Below are positions 7,208-15,549 of a DNA stretch of 35,302 nucleotides, piece after piece; position 1 is the first letter of the stretch, and each line of letters opens with the position of its first letter. The notes beneath the pieces are model-generated. The model was not told the DNA's origin. It saw only the letters and a list, made by a program, of their open reading frames with translations, and did not search any database. The stretch spans positions 1 to 35,302 of the forward strand of contig JAOZHB010000130.1 of NCBI GenBank assembly GCA_026015035.1. The letters are read 5' to 3'. The stretch comes from Candidatus Bathyarchaeota archaeon (GTDB lineage: Archaea; Thermoproteota; Bathyarchaeia; RBG-16-48-13; GCA-020355125). A program made the position numbers and the translations under genes.

Positions 7208-9004
7208 CTAATTTTTTGTTGCCACGTAGTAGTATTCTCCGATTTCCTTCTGGTGTTGGTCCAGTCGAGATCCCTCTTTGTTCACCCGAGGTCTACCCGT
7301 GTTTGGGTCTCGTCTGAACGTTATTCCGACGCCTCTCAAAAAGGAGTTCATGCCTTCCCTGAGGCCTTGGGGTTTGTAAGCGTGACCTTCGACTCCAGGT
7401 TCACCGTCGAAGACCATTATTCTATCAGCGACGAAGTCTTCAGCGCCAACATCATGTTCAACGACGAAGGCTACAGCACCTCGGTCTTCGACGATTCTCC
7501 GTATCACCTTTGTCATGACAAGGCGTTCTTCGATGTCGAGGTAGGCACTCGGCTCGTCCAAGAGATAGATCTTGGAGTCCCGGGAAAGACAGGCGGCGAT
7601 CGCCACACGCTGCAGTTCTCCCCCACTCAATTTAGTAACCCGTCTGTCAAGTAACCGGTTGAGGGTGAAGGGTTGAAGGATCTCGGTCTTGTACTGGCTG
7701 GATGCGAAGAGTCCTGGGGCTACAGACTTGAGGAGGGCCTCCACGGTGTCGGGGTAATCGGTGGAAATGTATTGGGGTTTGTAGCTGACGGTGACCTCTG
7801 TTCTGGGAGGAACATCATTCCCATCGGGTTGTTCCACCGCAGCGATCAGCTTTATGAAGGTGGTCTTCCCAATGCCGTTGGGTCCGAGAACTCCAATGAC
7901 CTCCCCTTGCCGAGCCTCGCCGGGATCAACTCTCAGGGTGAACCCGGGATAAGTCTTCTCCATTTCGTCCCAAGCGATTACGATGTCCTCGACGTTCCAC
8001 GTGACTAGGGGCGGTTTGACGTGGAAGCGTACGGGGTTCTTTCTAAACTTGATGTTTTCGGAGGGAAGGTATCCGTCGAGATAGGTGTTTATTCCAACAC
8101 GGACGCTTTGAGGCGGGGAAATCACGCCATAGATAGAGGGTTCACCGTAGAGAATGCACACGTTGTCCGACAAGTAGTCCAAAACGGCCAAGTCATGTTC
8201 GGAAACGACGACGGTCTTTCCCTCCGAACTGAGGTTTCGTATGGCTTTGGACACCAATAACCTCTGTTTAACATCCAAGTAGCTTGACGGCTCATCAAAG
8301 AGATAGACATCGACGTCCCTCAAGTAGGCTGCAGCGATGGCAAAACGCTGGAGCTCCCCGCCGCTCAAAGCCTTTACCTCTCTGCTGGCAATCGCCTCAA
8401 GCTGAAACAGCTTTAAGGTCTCCCTTATGTTTCCCCGTTCATCAACCTTTGCCAAAAGCTCTCCAACAGTCCCCTTTACGACTCGGGGAAGCACGTCCAC
8501 GTACTGGGGTTTGAGGACCGTCCGAAGTTTTCCTTCACTGAGCTTCACGAAGTGGTCTTGAAGGATGGAGCCTCGGTAATGATTAATGATTTGAGGCCAA
8601 TCAGGGGGGTCCTCATAAGATCCCAGGTTAGCTTTGATTTCACCCGACAGAATTTTCAAAGCAGTACTCTTACCGATACCATTCTTCCCGATGAGGCCGG
8701 TGACCAACCCCTTTTGAGGTGTTGGAAGCCGGTAAAGATTGAACATGTTCTTGCCAAATCGGTGCGAACAATCCTTCTCCAGTTCATGAGGTAGATTAAC
8801 GATTCTGATGGCGTCGAAGGGACACTTCCGCACACAGATACCGCATCCAGAGCAGAGCGTTTCATAGATCGTTGGTTTTTCCTCGCCTTCCTCGATTTTT
8901 ACGGCGTCTGTTCTACTCCGAACAAGAGGACAGAACTTGATGCAGAGGAGCCCGCAGTCCTTTGGCTTACAACGCTCTTGGTCTAACACAGCAATTCGAA
9001 ACAT
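7208..9004 (-). CDS. Ribosome recycling ATPase ABCE1 (Rli1)
   Basis: This 598-aa protein splits ribosomes after termination, and its presence marks the organism as archaeal. The N-terminal iron-sulfur domain has two cysteine clusters (CKPKDCGLLCIKFCP near 12-26 and CSGCGICVRKCP at 51-62). NBD1 has Walker A GKNGIGKST (about 106-114), signature LSGGELQRFAIA and Walker B YLFDEPSSYLD. NBD2 has GPNGIGKTT, LSGGELQRVAIA and YLLDEPSAYLD. Both catalytic Glu are intact. On the minus strand GAGGAG lies 6 nt before the ATG at 9004, and CTTTTTATGG is a plausible TATA box. A very acidic small gene lies 122 nt upstream on the same strand. Confidence 0.98.
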   Translation of the reverse strand: MFRIAVLDQERCKPKDCGLLCIKFCPLVRSRTDAVKIEEGEEKPTIYETLCSGCGICVRKCPFDAIRIVNLPHELEKDCSHRFGKNMFNLYRLPTPQKGLVTGLIGKNGIGKSTALKILSGEIKANLGSYEDPPDWPQIINHYRGSILQDHFVKLSEGKLRTVLKPQYVDVLPRVVKGTVGELLAKVDERGNIRETLKLFQLEAIASREVKALSGGELQRFAIAAAYLRDVDVYLFDEPSSYLDVKQRLLVSKAIRNLSSEGKTVVVSEHDLAVLDYLSDNVCILYGEPSIYGVISPPQSVRVGINTYLDGYLPSENIKFRKNPVRFHVKPPLVTWNVEDIVIAWDEMEKTYPGFTLRVDPGEARQGEVIGVLGPNGIGKTTFIKLIAAVEQPDGNDVPPRTEVTVSYKPQYISTDYPDTVEALLKSVAPGLFASSQYKTEILQPFTLNRLLDRRVTKLSGGELQRVAIAACLSRDSKIYLLDEPSAYLDIEERLVMTKVIRRIVEDRGAVAFVVEHDVGAEDFVADRIMVFDGEPGVEGHAYKPQGLREGMNSFLRGVGITFRRDPNTGRPRVNKEGSRLDQHQKEIGEYYYVATKN

Positions 9005-9126
9005 CTTAATCTCCTCAACTAACCATCAAAATATTGAACCGCCATAAAAAGCGTGAACGTTACGTCAAAAACTTCTACAAAGACGTAAAATGGGACTCCC
9101 GAGAGTAAAACGGTAGCTGTTGTTAC

Positions 9127-9279
9127 CTACCACTCTTCCCACTCCTCGTCGTCGCTCCACTCGTCTTCGAAATCCTCTTCCTCCTCCCCTTCCTCCTCTT
9201 CTTCATCCGACTCCTCATTCAGCTCGTCCGCACGCCGCTCGTCCTCACCCGCATTCAGTCCGTCCATAGTTTCCACCAT
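9127..9279 (-). CDS. 50-aa extremely acidic protein
   Basis: The frame encodes MVETMDGLNAGEDERRADEL followed by a run dominated by Glu and Asp and ending in WSDDEEWEEW; roughly half the residues are acidic. TTGAGG precedes the ATG at 9279 by a good ribosome-binding distance. The frame lies upstream of ABCE1 on the same strand. No domain is recognisable. The sequence recalls acidic tails of nucleic-acid or ribosome-associated proteins, but that is only resemblance. Low-complexity GAG/GAC runs can give open frames by chance. The ribosome-binding site, the sensible start and a Trp-spaced end argue for a real gene. A second in-frame ATG (Met5) is possible. Confidence 0.6.
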   Translation of the reverse strand: MVETMDGLNAGEDERRADELNEESDEEEEEGEEEEDFEDEWSDDEEWEEW

Positions 9280-9508
9280 AAAGGCCTCAACCTGTTGTGA
9301 CCTTCGGAAATACTATTAAGGTTTTCGCACCCCGCCCAACAATCGGGTACAGTAACCGCACACGTGAGATAATGACTAATCCAAGGGATATTCAAGAGAC
9401 ACTGGAAGGAACATTCTCAACAAAAGGACAGCGACATGAGAATGTAACCTAGATTCCCTGCGACGCGATAAAAGTTTATTACGAAAAAGAGGCAGAACAT
9501 TATCTCGG

Positions 9509-10201
9509 TTGCGGGGGTATGGAAAGTTGAGACGTCGTTTCTGTGATAGTCTCAGGAAAGAGGTGGATCTCCTTTGGGAGAGGATCTTTACCCACCCCTT
9601 TCTCATTGATTTGGGTGAAGGGCAGCTGCCCCTCGATGTGTTTAGGTTCTACGTGAAGCAGGACTATGTCTACCTCTTGGAGTTCTCCCGATGTTTGGGC
9701 ATAGCTGCAGCGAAGGCGGAGGATCGGGAGACGATGCGTACCTTTGCTTCCCTCCTTGACGCGTCTTTCACCGTGGAAGTGGAGATGCTGGAGCGCCTTG
9801 GACAAAAAATCGGGATCGCCGCGGATGAGCTGCGGACTTCAGAGCCGGCTCCAACCAACGTTGCCTACACACGACACCTCTTATCTGTGGCGTACGCGGG
9901 AACGGTAGGTGAAATCATGGCTGCGATGCTGCCATGCATGTGGTCCTACCAAGAGATCGGTGAGAGGCTTCTTGATCAAAGTGGGTTGACACGTAACCCT
10001 ATCTACTCTGAGTGGTGTGCTACATACCGGACGCAGGAGTACATGGATCTCGTTTCCTGGTATCGACGGTTGGTGGATGATCTCGCCTCAGAGTCTGGAT
10101 CTCTGGTGAGGAAGAAGATGCGGACTCACTTTGTCCTGAGCAGTAGATACGAGTATCTCTTCTGGGACATGGCGTACAGAAAAGAGGCGTGGCCTCTCTA
10201 A
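9509..10201 (+). CDS. tenA: TenA-type aminopyrimidine aminohydrolase (TenA_C class)
   Basis: TenA hydrolyses aminomethyl-pyrimidine breakdown products of thiamin to HMP, feeding ThiD next door. The protein is about 230 aa, the usual size. Key residues are present: Asp in YVKQDYVYLLEF, the nucleophile Cys143 in LPCMWSYQEIG, and the late Glu in SSRYEYLFWDMAY. These place it in the cysteine-containing class. TTTATT at 9475-9480 would put transcription start near 9504, so the TTG at 9509 would be almost leaderless. Another TTG at 9527 with GGGGG upstream is possible. No ATG fits. It leads a plus-strand run with thiD-thiN 197 nt downstream. Confidence 0.93.
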   Translation: MRGYGKLRRRFCDSLRKEVDLLWERIFTHPFLIDLGEGQLPLDVFRFYVKQDYVYLLEFSRCLGIAAAKAEDRETMRTFASLLDASFTVEVEMLERLGQKIGIAADELRTSEPAPTNVAYTRHLLSVAYAGTVGEIMAAMLPCMWSYQEIGERLLDQSGLTRNPIYSEWCATYRTQEYMDLVSWYRRLVDDLASESGSLVRKKMRTHFVLSSRYEYLFWDMAYRKEAWPL

Positions 10202-10398
10202 GGACTTCAGCCGACTTACATGTTTCTAATAGACGCATCTATCAGTCCAATTTACAGTGGGAGGGCGATGGCACACGGTTGCACACGCGGTGTTGGCTAC
10301 GACCTTTATTTTTATAAGGACCGTGGGAAAAGCTTCTTTGAAAGGTGTTTTAGTAAGCTATATACAGTAACGTGGGATGTATTATGATAGGGGTAGAA

Positions 10399-11745
10399 AT
10401 GAAGAAGGTTTTTCGCGCTTTAACTATCGCTGGCTCCGACTCCGGGGGGGGAGCGGGAATTCAAGCGGACCTCAAGACCTTTGCAGCTCTCGGAGTACAC
10501 GGGATGGCAGCAATCACCTCCATTACAGCCCAAAACACGGTTACGGTTAGGGCTGTTCAGGATGTAGATCCAGAGATTTTGAGGGCACAGATTGATGCGG
10601 TGGCAGAGGATATTGGCGTGGATGCCGCGAAGACGGGGATGCTGCACACAAGCGAGATCATAAAGGTAGTCTCTGAACGAATAGAGAGTTATGGTTTCCC
10701 AACTGTTGTCGATCCAGTAATGGTGGCTAAGGGGGGTGCACGCCTCTTAGAGAAGGAAGCAGCTAAGACGTTGATCAGCAAGCTTTTCCCCCTAGCGACG
10801 GTCGTGACGCCGAATGCGACGGAGGCGGAAGCTATTTCTGGAAAGCCCATACACAGTATTGACGATGCGAAGGCTGCTGCAAAGGAAATCGCGGGCATGG
10901 GGCCTAAAGCGGTCATCGTGAAGGGAGGACATCTGCCAGGAGACAAGGCGATTGATGTCCTGTTTTATGATGGTGCGTTTCAACTCTTCGAGGCAGAGAG
11001 GCTGGAAACCACGGCAACCCATGGGACGGGATGTACATTTTCCTCCGCTATCGCCGCCGAACTTGCGAAGGGAACGGAGATGGTGGACGCTATTGGCGTC
11101 GCTAAGGCATTCATAAACAGATCGATCAGATTCGGCTTACCCATAGGCCAAGGTCATGGACCGGTAAACCCAATGGCGAATCTCTACAACGAAGCAGCAA
11201 AATACCGTGTACTCACACAAGTGAAGAAGGCGGTAGATGTATTGGAGGCACACCACGAGGTTTCCACCCTGATTCCTGAGAGTCAGACAAACATCGTCAT
11301 GGCCTTGCCCCAAGCAGTGGACCCCCTCGACGTCGCAGGGGTGCGTGGACGCATAGTCCGAGTTGGACAGCAGGTGAAAGCATCAGCATGCCCGGGATTT
11401 GGGGCGTCCAGCCATGTGGCCAGAACCGTGCTTGTGGCCATGAAACACGATCAAGCCATCAAGGCAGGGATGAATATCCGATACTCCGAGAACCTAATTG
11501 CTGTCTGCACGAGACTGGGCTTCACGGTTTCTTCCTATGACCGAAAAGAAGAGCCCGTAGAGGTCAAGCAAATTGAGGGAATGACCACGCGGTGGGGAGC
11601 GGAACAGGCGATTACCAAAATTGGGCGAGTGCCCCAGGTCATCTACCACACGGGCGACTGGGGGAAGGAACCGATGATCATTCTGTTGGGAACGAACGCT
11701 CCTGAGGTCGCAGAGATGGCGGTGAAGATTGCAGGGGAAGACTAG
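10399..11745 (+). CDS. thiDN: HMP/HMP-P kinase fused to thiamin phosphate synthase (ThiD-ThiN)
   Basis: This bifunctional thiamin enzyme phosphorylates HMP to HMP-PP and joins it to the thiazole phosphate. Residues 1-260 are ThiD: ALTIAGSDSGGGAGIQADLK binds substrate, and ATHGTGCTFSSAIAAELAKG holds the anion hole and catalytic Cys. After a linker, residues about 265-448 are ThiN (the archaeal alternative to ThiE), with ACPGFGASSHVARTVL and NIRYSENL. The frame is open from a GTG at 10372. I prefer the ATG at 10399, which has AGGGG 5 nt upstream and gives the family N-terminus MKKVFRALTIAGSDS. CTTTATTTTTATAAG near 10309-10323 is a good TATA box. Confidence 0.96.
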   Translation: MKKVFRALTIAGSDSGGGAGIQADLKTFAALGVHGMAAITSITAQNTVTVRAVQDVDPEILRAQIDAVAEDIGVDAAKTGMLHTSEIIKVVSERIESYGFPTVVDPVMVAKGGARLLEKEAAKTLISKLFPLATVVTPNATEAEAISGKPIHSIDDAKAAAKEIAGMGPKAVIVKGGHLPGDKAIDVLFYDGAFQLFEAERLETTATHGTGCTFSSAIAAELAKGTEMVDAIGVAKAFINRSIRFGLPIGQGHGPVNPMANLYNEAAKYRVLTQVKKAVDVLEAHHEVSTLIPESQTNIVMALPQAVDPLDVAGVRGRIVRVGQQVKASACPGFGASSHVARTVLVAMKHDQAIKAGMNIRYSENLIAVCTRLGFTVSSYDRKEEPVEVKQIEGMTTRWGAEQAITKIGRVPQVIYHTGDWGKEPMIILLGTNAPEVAEMAVKIAGED

Positions 11746-11816
11746 GAGGAGTCGAGGAGGAGTCTGTAGAACAAGCCTCTCCTGTGAGAAGAATACATCT
11801 TGAGGAGGAAACGTGT

Positions 11817-12386
11817 TTGGCGGTGAAATACGCGTTCAAGGACGTCGTTGGCAAGAAGGTGTTGATCACGGGTGACGTCGGTGTGGGAAAGACTAAACTG
11901 ACGATAGCGCTCCTCGAAGAAGCGATAGCCTTAGGCTTGAGTGACAAGATAACGATCATTGACATGGCTCCCACCACAGTTTACATCGAAGGCAGGAAGA
12001 TCGGGGGAAAGCTGGTTGAGATCTCTGAGAAAGTGAGGGCCAGTAGATACTTAACTCCGCAGCGAGTGGAGACCCCTCGGTTGAGCGCCAAGTCGACGCG
12101 CGAGCTACTGCATCTCGTCGATTTAAACGAAAAACGCATCAGACCACTCTTGAAGGAATTCGTGGAGACCCCAACCCCAATCGTGTTCGTCAACGACATC
12201 TCAATCTATCTCCAATCGGGGTCTGATGAGCCAATTCTGTCCATTATGAGATCTTCCGAAACCTTTGTCGCAAACGGGTACTTCGGCAGCACCTTACAAT
12301 CGGACTTTGAAACCGATGTCTCAACAACAGAACGACGGCTCATGAAAAAACTGGCCGACACCGTAGATTTCGCAATCAACTTATAG
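11817..12386 (+). CDS. Uncharacterised P-loop NTPase downstream of thiDN
   Basis: This soluble protein of about 189 aa has a Walker A GDVGVGKT near residues 19-26 and a hydrophobic strand ending in Asp (PIVFVNDISIYL) as the likely Walker B. It also has an IIDMAPTT strand near the switch region. It resembles small ATP/GTPases that bind a partner, but I cannot name a family. The frame is open from a GTG at 11784. GAGGAGG 8 nt before the TTG at 11817 marks the later start as more likely, giving MAVKYAFKD. It follows thiDN by about 70 nt on the same strand, so it may be cotranscribed. A role in thiamin metabolism is only guilt by association. Confidence 0.75.
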   Translation: MAVKYAFKDVVGKKVLITGDVGVGKTKLTIALLEEAIALGLSDKITIIDMAPTTVYIEGRKIGGKLVEISEKVRASRYLTPQRVETPRLSAKSTRELLHLVDLNEKRIRPLLKEFVETPTPIVFVNDISIYLQSGSDEPILSIMRSSETFVANGYFGSTLQSDFETDVSTTERRLMKKLADTVDFAINL

Positions 12387-12504
12387 GCCGTTCCACGAAT
12401 ATCGGATTCATGCCTTCAAAACGAGTGTTTTTCAAAAAGAGTGTAGCCCCCGAAAGCAGATCTTAACTGAGAGCACTGCTCAAACCGTCCAGTCGTATCA
12501 CCTT

Positions 12505-12516
12505 AATTCTTATAAG
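12505..12516 (+). promoter_or_regulatory. Probable TATA box of the riboswitch-led thiamin transport operon
   Basis: AATTCTTATAAG lies about 40 nt before the first conserved riboswitch bases. A start 25 nt downstream of its centre (near 12536) would produce an RNA that begins just ahead of the aptamer. Confidence 0.5.
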
Positions 12517-12549
12517 TAAGGGAAATAAAAAGTCTAGTAGAATCATAGG

Positions 12550-12644
12550 GTAAGAGGGGAGCTGGGGATAAACCCGGCTGAGAGGATGGAAAATACTACA
12601 TCGACCCTTTGAACCTGATCCAGATAATGCTGGCGGAGGGAACC
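12550..12644 (+). promoter_or_regulatory. TPP riboswitch (thi box)
   Basis: The two hallmark blocks of the TPP aptamer are intact: GGCTGAGA at 12576-12583, which binds the pyrimidine, and GAACCTGATC at 12611-12620 with AGATAAT and GGCGGAGGGAA to 12642. The 5' arm AGGGGAGCTGGGG pairs into P1/P2, and GGATGG...CATCGACCC forms P3. GGAGG at 12635-12639 is both part of the conserved 3' arm and a perfect Shine-Dalgarno 5 nt before an ATG at 12645. TPP binding should therefore hide the ribosome site, which points to translational control. It leads thiW and the ABC genes. TPP riboswitches in archaea are known mainly from Thermoplasmata. Confidence 0.95.
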
Positions 12645-12785
12645 ATGAGCAGCTATTCAACCAGAGTATCCACAATCAGAAACAGCCCAACCTTTTTCGA
12701 ATCTTCTGACAAACAACCTCTACCCCAAGAAACCTCCCTAAGCTATACACATGGCGAACTTACCCTAAAAAAATACTCGAAGTGA
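12645..12785 (+). CDS. 46-aa ORF starting at the riboswitch-embedded ribosome site
   Basis: The frame opens with ATG 5 nt after the GGAGG inside the riboswitch 3' arm and runs to TGA at 12783-12785. The peptide begins MSSYSTRVSTIRNSPTFF and is Ser/Thr-rich, without a membrane segment or known domain. A second tiny frame (ATG 12791 to TGA 12847, 18 codons) starts 5 nt later and overlaps the thiW ATG at 12841. If translated, the chain could couple riboswitch control to thiW. Conservation is unknown, so it may be a leader peptide or merely an open stretch. Confidence 0.4.
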   Translation: MSSYSTRVSTIRNSPTFFESSDKQPLPQETSLSYTHGELTLKKYSK

Positions 12786-12840
12786 GAACTATGAAAGAAA
12801 CCTTACGATCAAAAAAGCATCCTATCGGTTGGTGGCGTAT

Positions 12841-13350
12841 ATGGTGAATGTGAAGCAAGTGTCACTCGCTACAGTGCTCATCGCTTTAGGAGTGGTGATC
12901 GCGACCTTCCTATCGTTTCCCGTAATGGATTCAAAGGCCTTCCCCGGACAACATATGATAAATGGTCTCTCGGGAGTTCTACTCGGCCCCGTGTGGGCTG
13001 GCTTCATCGCCTTCTGTATCGGAATCATCCGAATGGGGTTAGGCGTCGGAACAATCTTCTCGATGCCGGGAGGAATACCGGGAGCCGTGGTAGTCGGCCT
13101 CTTCCACATCCTCTTTAAAAGGATGGGAAAGAAGCACTTCGTGTTGGCTGCTTTAACTGAGCCCCTCGGAACCATCTTCATCGGTGGAACACTTGCTGTT
13201 TACCTCGTTGCACCACTATCTAACTTGGAAATGTTTCTCATCCCGGTCTGGCTCGGTTGGTCCTTAAGCTGCATCCTTGGGGCCATATTCAGCGTCATCA
13301 TCCTAGAGACCTTACGGCGGACCGGGCTTATCGAACGGATCTTGGAATGA
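12841..13350 (+). CDS. thiW: ECF transporter S component ThiW (thiazole uptake)
   Basis: This 169-aa membrane protein has about five or six hydrophobic segments. Its signature FPGQHMINGLSGVLLGP, then GLGVGTIFSMPGGIPGA and EPLGTIFIGG, matches the ThiW family. That family is predicted to bind hydroxyethylthiazole and to work with an energy-coupling EcfT/EcfA module, which is not in this window. It is the first substantial gene after the TPP riboswitch. GGTGG precedes the ATG at 12841; an in-frame TTG at 12829 is also possible. The next gene begins 32 nt later. Confidence 0.9.
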   Translation: MVNVKQVSLATVLIALGVVIATFLSFPVMDSKAFPGQHMINGLSGVLLGPVWAGFIAFCIGIIRMGLGVGTIFSMPGGIPGAVVVGLFHILFKRMGKKHFVLAALTEPLGTIFIGGTLAVYLVAPLSNLEMFLIPVWLGWSLSCILGAIFSVIILETLRRTGLIERILE

Positions 13351-13381
13351 AGACCATCCTTCTCGAAGGTGACGAAAAAGA

Positions 13382-14416
13382 GTGAGACGAAAAGGCCTAG
13401 CAACCAGTTGGACGATCGCCATTCTTCTCATAATCGCAGTGGCAGCAGTTGGGGTAGTCTACTGGGCTGTGTTTAAACCGGGCAGCGAGGAGACAGCCTT
13501 GAAGGTGGGTGTGGTTCTGTGGGGCCATCACGATGAGGGCCTCTGGGATCCAGCAGCCGCCAACGCCCTCCTCCTATTGGAGGACAATTACAATCTTGAG
13601 ATCACGTGGAGTGAAGAAATCGATTTCACCCAAATTGAATCCATCTTACGGACGCTGGCGCAGACCAATGACGTCATCTATCTAACCACCGATGAATTCG
13701 AAGAAGCTTGTAAAGCGGTCGCCCCAGACTTCCCAAGCGTCTACTGGATCATGGAGTACGAGGCGCAAGAAATCACGTCGGATCATTTTCCGTTGAACGT
13801 CGTGGCCTTCAACGCCTATCACGCTAATGAACTCAGCTTCTGGGCGGGAGCCATTGCCGCGAGATTAACGAAGACGAATAAGCTGGGCATCATCCAAGCG
13901 ATACCGGGCCCCCGAGACACGAGGCTCATGAGCGCGGCCTTCAGGGCGGGAGCCCACTACGTCAACGAGGAGATCGAGGTCCGGAGAACCGTGATCGGCG
14001 CATACGTAGACCCCTTACAGACCAGGGACAGCGTCGCAGCCTTCGCCGAAGCGGAGTGCGACATCGTCTTCGTCGGTATGGACGACAAGTCAGGAACCCT
14101 CGAAGCCGAAGAGCAAGGGATCTACGCAATCCAAGAGTACTTGGACTTTACAGCAGACTATCCCGACACCCTAATTGGGTGCACGGTTTGGCAGTGGGAC
14201 GTCTGGCTGGATAAAGTCTTGGAGGCCATAGCAGCCGACGACTTCGCAGCGTTCAGAACCCAATATTATGAGATGCCCCTCTCGTTGGACGATCGATCGC
14301 TGGACATCCCCGTGTTTGGTAACATGGTTTCAAGCGAAGTAGAGGCGTTTGCCGAGGAGTTGAGAAGCAAGATCATCGATGGAAGCGTGGAAGTCCCCGT
14401 GATCGACGAATGGTAG
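13382..14416 (+). CDS. BMP/PnrA-family substrate-binding protein of an ABC transporter
   Basis: This 344-aa protein has an N-terminal membrane anchor (about residues 9-31) without a lipobox Cys, so it is probably tethered outside the membrane by an uncleaved helix. The remainder is the basic membrane protein (BMP) fold: KVGVVLW first strand, a central FNAYHANELSFWAGAIAA typical of the hinge region, and DIVFVGMDDKSG and EEQGIYAI in lobe two. Relatives bind purine nucleosides, and some BMP proteins have been linked to thiamin. The GTG at 13382 is the only early start. It is followed by two permeases and an ATPase and preceded by thiW behind a TPP riboswitch, so thiamin or a precursor is the likely ligand (inference). 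Confidence 0.88.
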   Translation: MRRKGLATSWTIAILLIIAVAAVGVVYWAVFKPGSEETALKVGVVLWGHHDEGLWDPAAANALLLLEDNYNLEITWSEEIDFTQIESILRTLAQTNDVIYLTTDEFEEACKAVAPDFPSVYWIMEYEAQEITSDHFPLNVVAFNAYHANELSFWAGAIAARLTKTNKLGIIQAIPGPRDTRLMSAAFRAGAHYVNEEIEVRRTVIGAYVDPLQTRDSVAAFAEAECDIVFVGMDDKSGTLEAEEQGIYAIQEYLDFTADYPDTLIGCTVWQWDVWLDKVLEAIAADDFAAFRTQYYEMPLSLDDRSLDIPVFGNMVSSEVEAFAEELRSKIIDGSVEVPVIDEW

Positions 14417-14434
14417 CGGGGAAGCCATGTATCT

Positions 14435-15547
14435 ATGAGCTCAGTTCCACGTAGAAAAAAGGCTGGGGGAGACCACGCAAGGCATCGCTGCCGAAAAAGG
14501 TCTACATGGAATGCCATGATGATAACGACCAAAGAACTGGAAAAGCCGATTAAGGCCGCTCTGTACAACGTCGGACTGCTATTGGTCACCCTGAGTATAG
14601 CCTTCCTCATCTCGAGCCTCCTGGTTGGGCGGGACTTCGGCGAGATATTCTGGTTTTTCTTCCGCTCCAGCATTGGCTCTGTGGACAGCGTTCTCCGGAT
14701 GCTCATGAGAACCACCCCCATCCTAGTCGCCACCCTCGGGCTAATCATGGCCTTCCAAAGCGGCGTCTGGAACATCGGAGGCGAAGGCCAAATCGTTATC
14801 GGGGTCATTGTGACTACCGGAATCTGTCTATTTCTTCCAGTACCCCCCGTCGCGGCAGTCCTTCTCTCCTTTATCACGAGTTTCCTCACAAGCGGCGCCT
14901 ATGCAGCGATGGCAGGATGGTTAAAGGCTCGATGGGACGTAAACGAGATAGCAGTTACCATGATGCAGACCTTCATCGCTATCGCCTTGCTCCAGTATCT
15001 CATTGACGACCCGTGGAATTGGGGGGAGGGCCTCTACCCGAGAACCGCGAAGATACCGGCTGGCACCCGACTTCCCTTCCTCCTACAACCCCTCAACAGT
15101 ACGTTCCTCATCGGAGTGGCACTCACCGTCGGCACCTACATTCTGTTGAAGAGAACCGTGCTTGGATACGAATTACAGGCCATGCATAGCAACAAGGTAG
15201 CGGCCCTCAGCCATGGGATAGACACGGCACGATTGACGGTCCTCAGCATGCTGTTGAGCGGCGGGTTGTGTGGCCTCGCGGGAACCGGGCTTGTCCTCGG
15301 AGAATACTTCCGCGCGCAAGCAGGCATCTCAGGGAACTATGGATTCTACGCCATAGCCGCAGCCCTGATAGCCGACAATAAAGCGTCACGCGCGCCTTTT
15401 GCAGCACTGCTGATAGCGTTCCTAAGCCAAGGAACCCTCGGCCTCATCGCCCTCGGTGTCCCTCAGAGGTTGGGCGAAGTAATCATTGGCGCGGTCTTCA
15501 TCGTGATCCTCGTACCACGCGTAATGAAGGAGCGGAGGGGAGGCTAA
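14435..15547 (+). CDS. ABC transporter permease, nucleoside/BMP type, subunit 1
   Basis: This is a multi-pass permease (about eight to ten hydrophobic segments) of the branched-chain amino acid/BMP-type family (PF02653). GVWNIGGEGQIVIG is the family signature near the second segment. WDVNEIAVTMMQTFIA is the cytoplasmic loop that contacts the ATPase, and ALSHGIDTARLTVLSM follows before the last segments. The frame starts at ATG 14435, 19 nt after the binding protein. ATGs at 14516 and 14519 (MMITTKELEKP) would drop a basic N-terminal tail of 27 residues that is unusual for the family, so the later start is credible. It pairs with the permease at 15550. Confidence 0.93.
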   Translation: MSSVPRRKKAGGDHARHRCRKRSTWNAMMITTKELEKPIKAALYNVGLLLVTLSIAFLISSLLVGRDFGEIFWFFFRSSIGSVDSVLRMLMRTTPILVATLGLIMAFQSGVWNIGGEGQIVIGVIVTTGICLFLPVPPVAAVLLSFITSFLTSGAYAAMAGWLKARWDVNEIAVTMMQTFIAIALLQYLIDDPWNWGEGLYPRTAKIPAGTRLPFLLQPLNSTFLIGVALTVGTYILLKRTVLGYELQAMHSNKVAALSHGIDTARLTVLSMLLSGGLCGLAGTGLVLGEYFRAQAGISGNYGFYAIAAALIADNKASRAPFAALLIAFLSQGTLGLIALGVPQRLGEVIIGAVFIVILVPRVMKERRGG

Positions 15548-15549
15548 CC

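Noticed and set aside
9280-10400. A further TPP riboswitch before tenA or thiDN
   Set aside because: Neither the CTGAGA nor the GAACCTGATC block occurs there.
14266-14889. 207-codon minus-strand frame
   Set aside because: It is antisense to the binding protein and first permease, both clearly real.
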